Part shown: one piece after another, positions 24,716-26,287 of the stretch
Layout: every line of letters begins with the position of its first letter
Position numbering within the stretch: the first letter of the stretch is position 1
Source of the DNA: Spirogloea muscicola
Lineage: Eukaryota > Streptophyta > Zygnematophyceae > Spirogloeales > Spirogloeaceae
NCBI GenBank assembly: GCA_009602725.1
Contig: WELB01000384.1
Location: 34,829-61,115, forward strand
DNA: 26,287 nucleotides
Reading direction: 5' to 3'
Made by a program: the position numbers and the translations under genes
Notes under the pieces: generated by a model
Databases searched by the model: none
What the model was told of the DNA's origin: nothing
The model's input: the letters and a program-made list of their open reading frames with translations, nothing else

Positions 24716-25345
24716 GAAGGTCGCTAATCGAAGCCTGAATACTAGATGGCAGATACGAAGCCCTTCTGCCACCAACTAGAGCTCGCGCAGCTTTCTGGTG
24801 CAAAGCATTTGCCTGAGCACGCTGCAAACAGGCCGAAAGTCGTCGTCGCAAGAACGACAAGAATGCAGCTGGCAAGCCCATCTCAGCCGAAAACACATTT
24901 CTCTGCATGTCGTGTGTAGCCTAGATTGGCAATACTCTGAAGGAGAGTGAGGAAACGAGGACCTAGACAGCCAAAGATGTCGACTGCTGCTGGCAGGAGC
25001 TGATCGCATTGGGGGTAATTGGAGTAGTGCTGCAGTTGTTCTGCACCGCCCACTGCGTGGCCAGCGATGTGCGTCGATGCTGGACCTTTACAGGCCTCCG
25101 TAACAACGTCATCGACCAAGGCCCGTGGTCCTCCACCAGGTTGCACGCCCACAATGTCAAGTGTGCGGCGATGATGACGTCCCCGGGCACCCGTGGTGAT
25201 AGGCATGATGTTGTTCACTCCCACGACCGCTCGGTACTTGGCAACGCGCATCAAAGCCGCCACGGCATCGCGGAGGAGGTTGTGGATGCCCAATAGACAT
25301 CTATAAGCTTGCAAGCGACTGTGCCTCTCACCTGAGAAAGTGAGG
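24705..25345 (-). pseudogene. Retroelement C-terminal domain, copy E
   Basis: Reads on the - strand: GIHNLLRDAVAALMRVAKYR, VNNIMPITTGARGRHHRRTL, DIVGVQPGGGPRALVDDVVT, then YSNYPQCDQLLPAAVDIFG, LGPRFLTLLQSIANLG. A frame change follows near 24905, and the rest, FLRRRLSACLQRAQANALHQ, ARALVGGRRAS, ISDLHVLTRG, is in another frame down to about 24705. It is more diverged from A, B and C than they are from each other, and has the type II 3' UTR, so it represents a second subfamily. Broken by at least one frameshift. Confidence 0.8.
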
Positions 25346-25439
25346 CAGCCGGAGCTTCCAAAGGTACAGCACTGACGAAGAAGAAGGGATGCTGCCTGGC
25401 GCATATTTTCAAAGCAGTGTTGCTCAATATGCACACAAC

Positions 25440-25830
25440 AGCAGACTGTGTCAAGGCGGAGCTTACATGCAGTTTCTGCTCTTTGTGATGGCATGAAGCG
25501 TGCTGCACTTTTGACAGACCAATCGATGGTAACAAGAGTGATCATACTGGCCAGGATCAAAGTACTCACGAGGAGCCTGTATCTCTGAATCAAAACAGAA
25601 ATCATGATGGCTAGATTGTGCCTCAGGTACTCCTCGAATGACTGCACATGAAGGGCATACTTTCATTAGAAACTTTTATATTGATTGTCTTCTCCACATT
25701 CTTGTACAGCTTGCAAGCTCGTTGAAGCTTCTAGAGGTTGTACGTAGTCGGTGCAATCTGGAAATCCAGTAGTACAGATAAGTGGCGGATGCAGTAATGT
25801 GTTTGACATGTGTGCCGACATACAAGTTCA
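25440..25830 (-). repeat. Cys-rich repeat family Z, copy 3
   Basis: Matches 8125-8510 along its length. On the - strand: VCPSCAVIRGVPEAQSSH, later PGQYDHSCYHRLVCQKC. The Cys spacing (CxxC, then SCYHxxxCQxC) suggests a zinc-binding fold. It sits on the 5' side of copy E in the same sense, 100 bases away. Family not recognised; no intact frame spans both motifs and the domain behind them without doubt. Confidence 0.6.
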
Positions 25831-26019
25831 AACGAAAGGTGACAAGGGGAACAGATTGACATCGACGTTGGCCACAAAGTCAGCAGGTGAATGTCAACAA
25901 CCTGCAGGTCACAGGGATCCTGCAGAAGGTGGTGATGAGCACAGCGGTAAAGTGTTGGAGGCACTCAGAGCATCAACATCAGATTAATGTGACCTTCAAC
26001 AATATTGATAGACTTCGGT
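25831..26019. other. Unassigned spacer
   Basis: Short sequence with no recognised gene or repeat between family Z and family X. Confidence 0.35.
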
Positions 26020-26287
26020 GGCTAAGGGAAAAGGGTGGTCTCTCAGGGCCGTTCATTCGACCCAGTGGTCGACCTGACCTTGAGTTGGTGGTCTTCGGCC
26101 GTCTGTTCCACGGTCGCCTTTCCACTGCTTCGGTAGCGCCCACCTTGACGGTCTTGTTGGTGGTTGAGGTCCCTGTAGATGGGCTTCCCTCGTTGCGCTT
26201 TGAACGGTCTTCGGCAGGTTGGCGTCGTGCGTGGGCATTGGCCCTTGTAGTCGCTCCGCCGTTGTTGTTGTTGTTGTTGTTGTTGTT
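26020..26287 (-). repeat. (CAA)n repeat family X, copy 3, cut by window end
   Basis: Reverse complement of 10084-10352 with only two or three substitutions over 258 bases. It runs into a (GTT)n tract at 26261-26287 where the window stops. The near identity implies a recent duplication or recent transposition compared with the diverged copy at 11663-12175. Confidence 0.92.

Overview
This window is nuclear DNA of a eukaryote in the green lineage, most likely a repeat-rich green alga. I cannot place it further from sequence alone. Three things point there. One gene is an MLO-family seven-transmembrane protein (plants and green algae) split by short GT-AG introns. One segment is a decayed piece of mitochondrial DNA (nad3 plus tRNA genes). 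Almost everything else is fragmented, nested retroelement sequence. There are no bacterial operons, rRNA genes or CRISPR arrays.

Layout. 1-720: GC-rich repeats, including a GTGACGCGC-type array and a two-copy tandem repeat. 722-1374: nuclear mitochondrial insertion with nad3, trnV(UAC), trnD(GUC), trnS and trnA(UGC), all decayed to some degree. 1378-2240: retroelement 3' sequence and a 32-bp repeat remnant. 2250-5715: eleven exons of an MLO-like gene on the + strand, from the third membrane region to a calmodulin-binding-type helix and acidic tail; the N-terminal exons are not found. 5716-6680: its 3' flank. 6690-9830: retroelement 3' ends, a hairpin array, a GCN trinucleotide tract, a Cys-rich repeat and inverted copies of the 360-1800 repeats. 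9845-12175: two copies of a (CAA)n-bearing repeat with an LTR-like block between. 12445-16380: a retroelement C-terminal fragment on the - strand, then a dead LTR element with gag and protease but no reverse transcriptase. 16500-19290: head-to-head retroelement fragments, one holding a perfect 22-bp inverted duplication, then a 37-bp tandem array. 19290-21180: mostly unassigned. 21400-23600: hairpin array, the best-preserved retroelement C-terminal ORF and a foldback element. 24125-26287: reverse transcriptase core fragment, another C-terminal copy on the - strand, the Cys-rich repeat and a nearly identical inverted copy of the (CAA)n repeat.

The dominant repeat is a non-LTR-retrotransposon-like family seen as 3' pieces in at least eight places on both strands. 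Its C-terminal domain runs from a HxxLRDA box through a D-V-V core to an ending like SDLxLLxRGY. The stop is followed by a 3' UTR carrying a recurrent stem-loop (GGGCTGG / CCAGCCC). The MLO gene is the only host gene I can support. No new defence or metabolic system is visible; the points of interest are the state of the MLO gene, the mitochondrial insertion and the modular structured 3' ends of the retroelement family.
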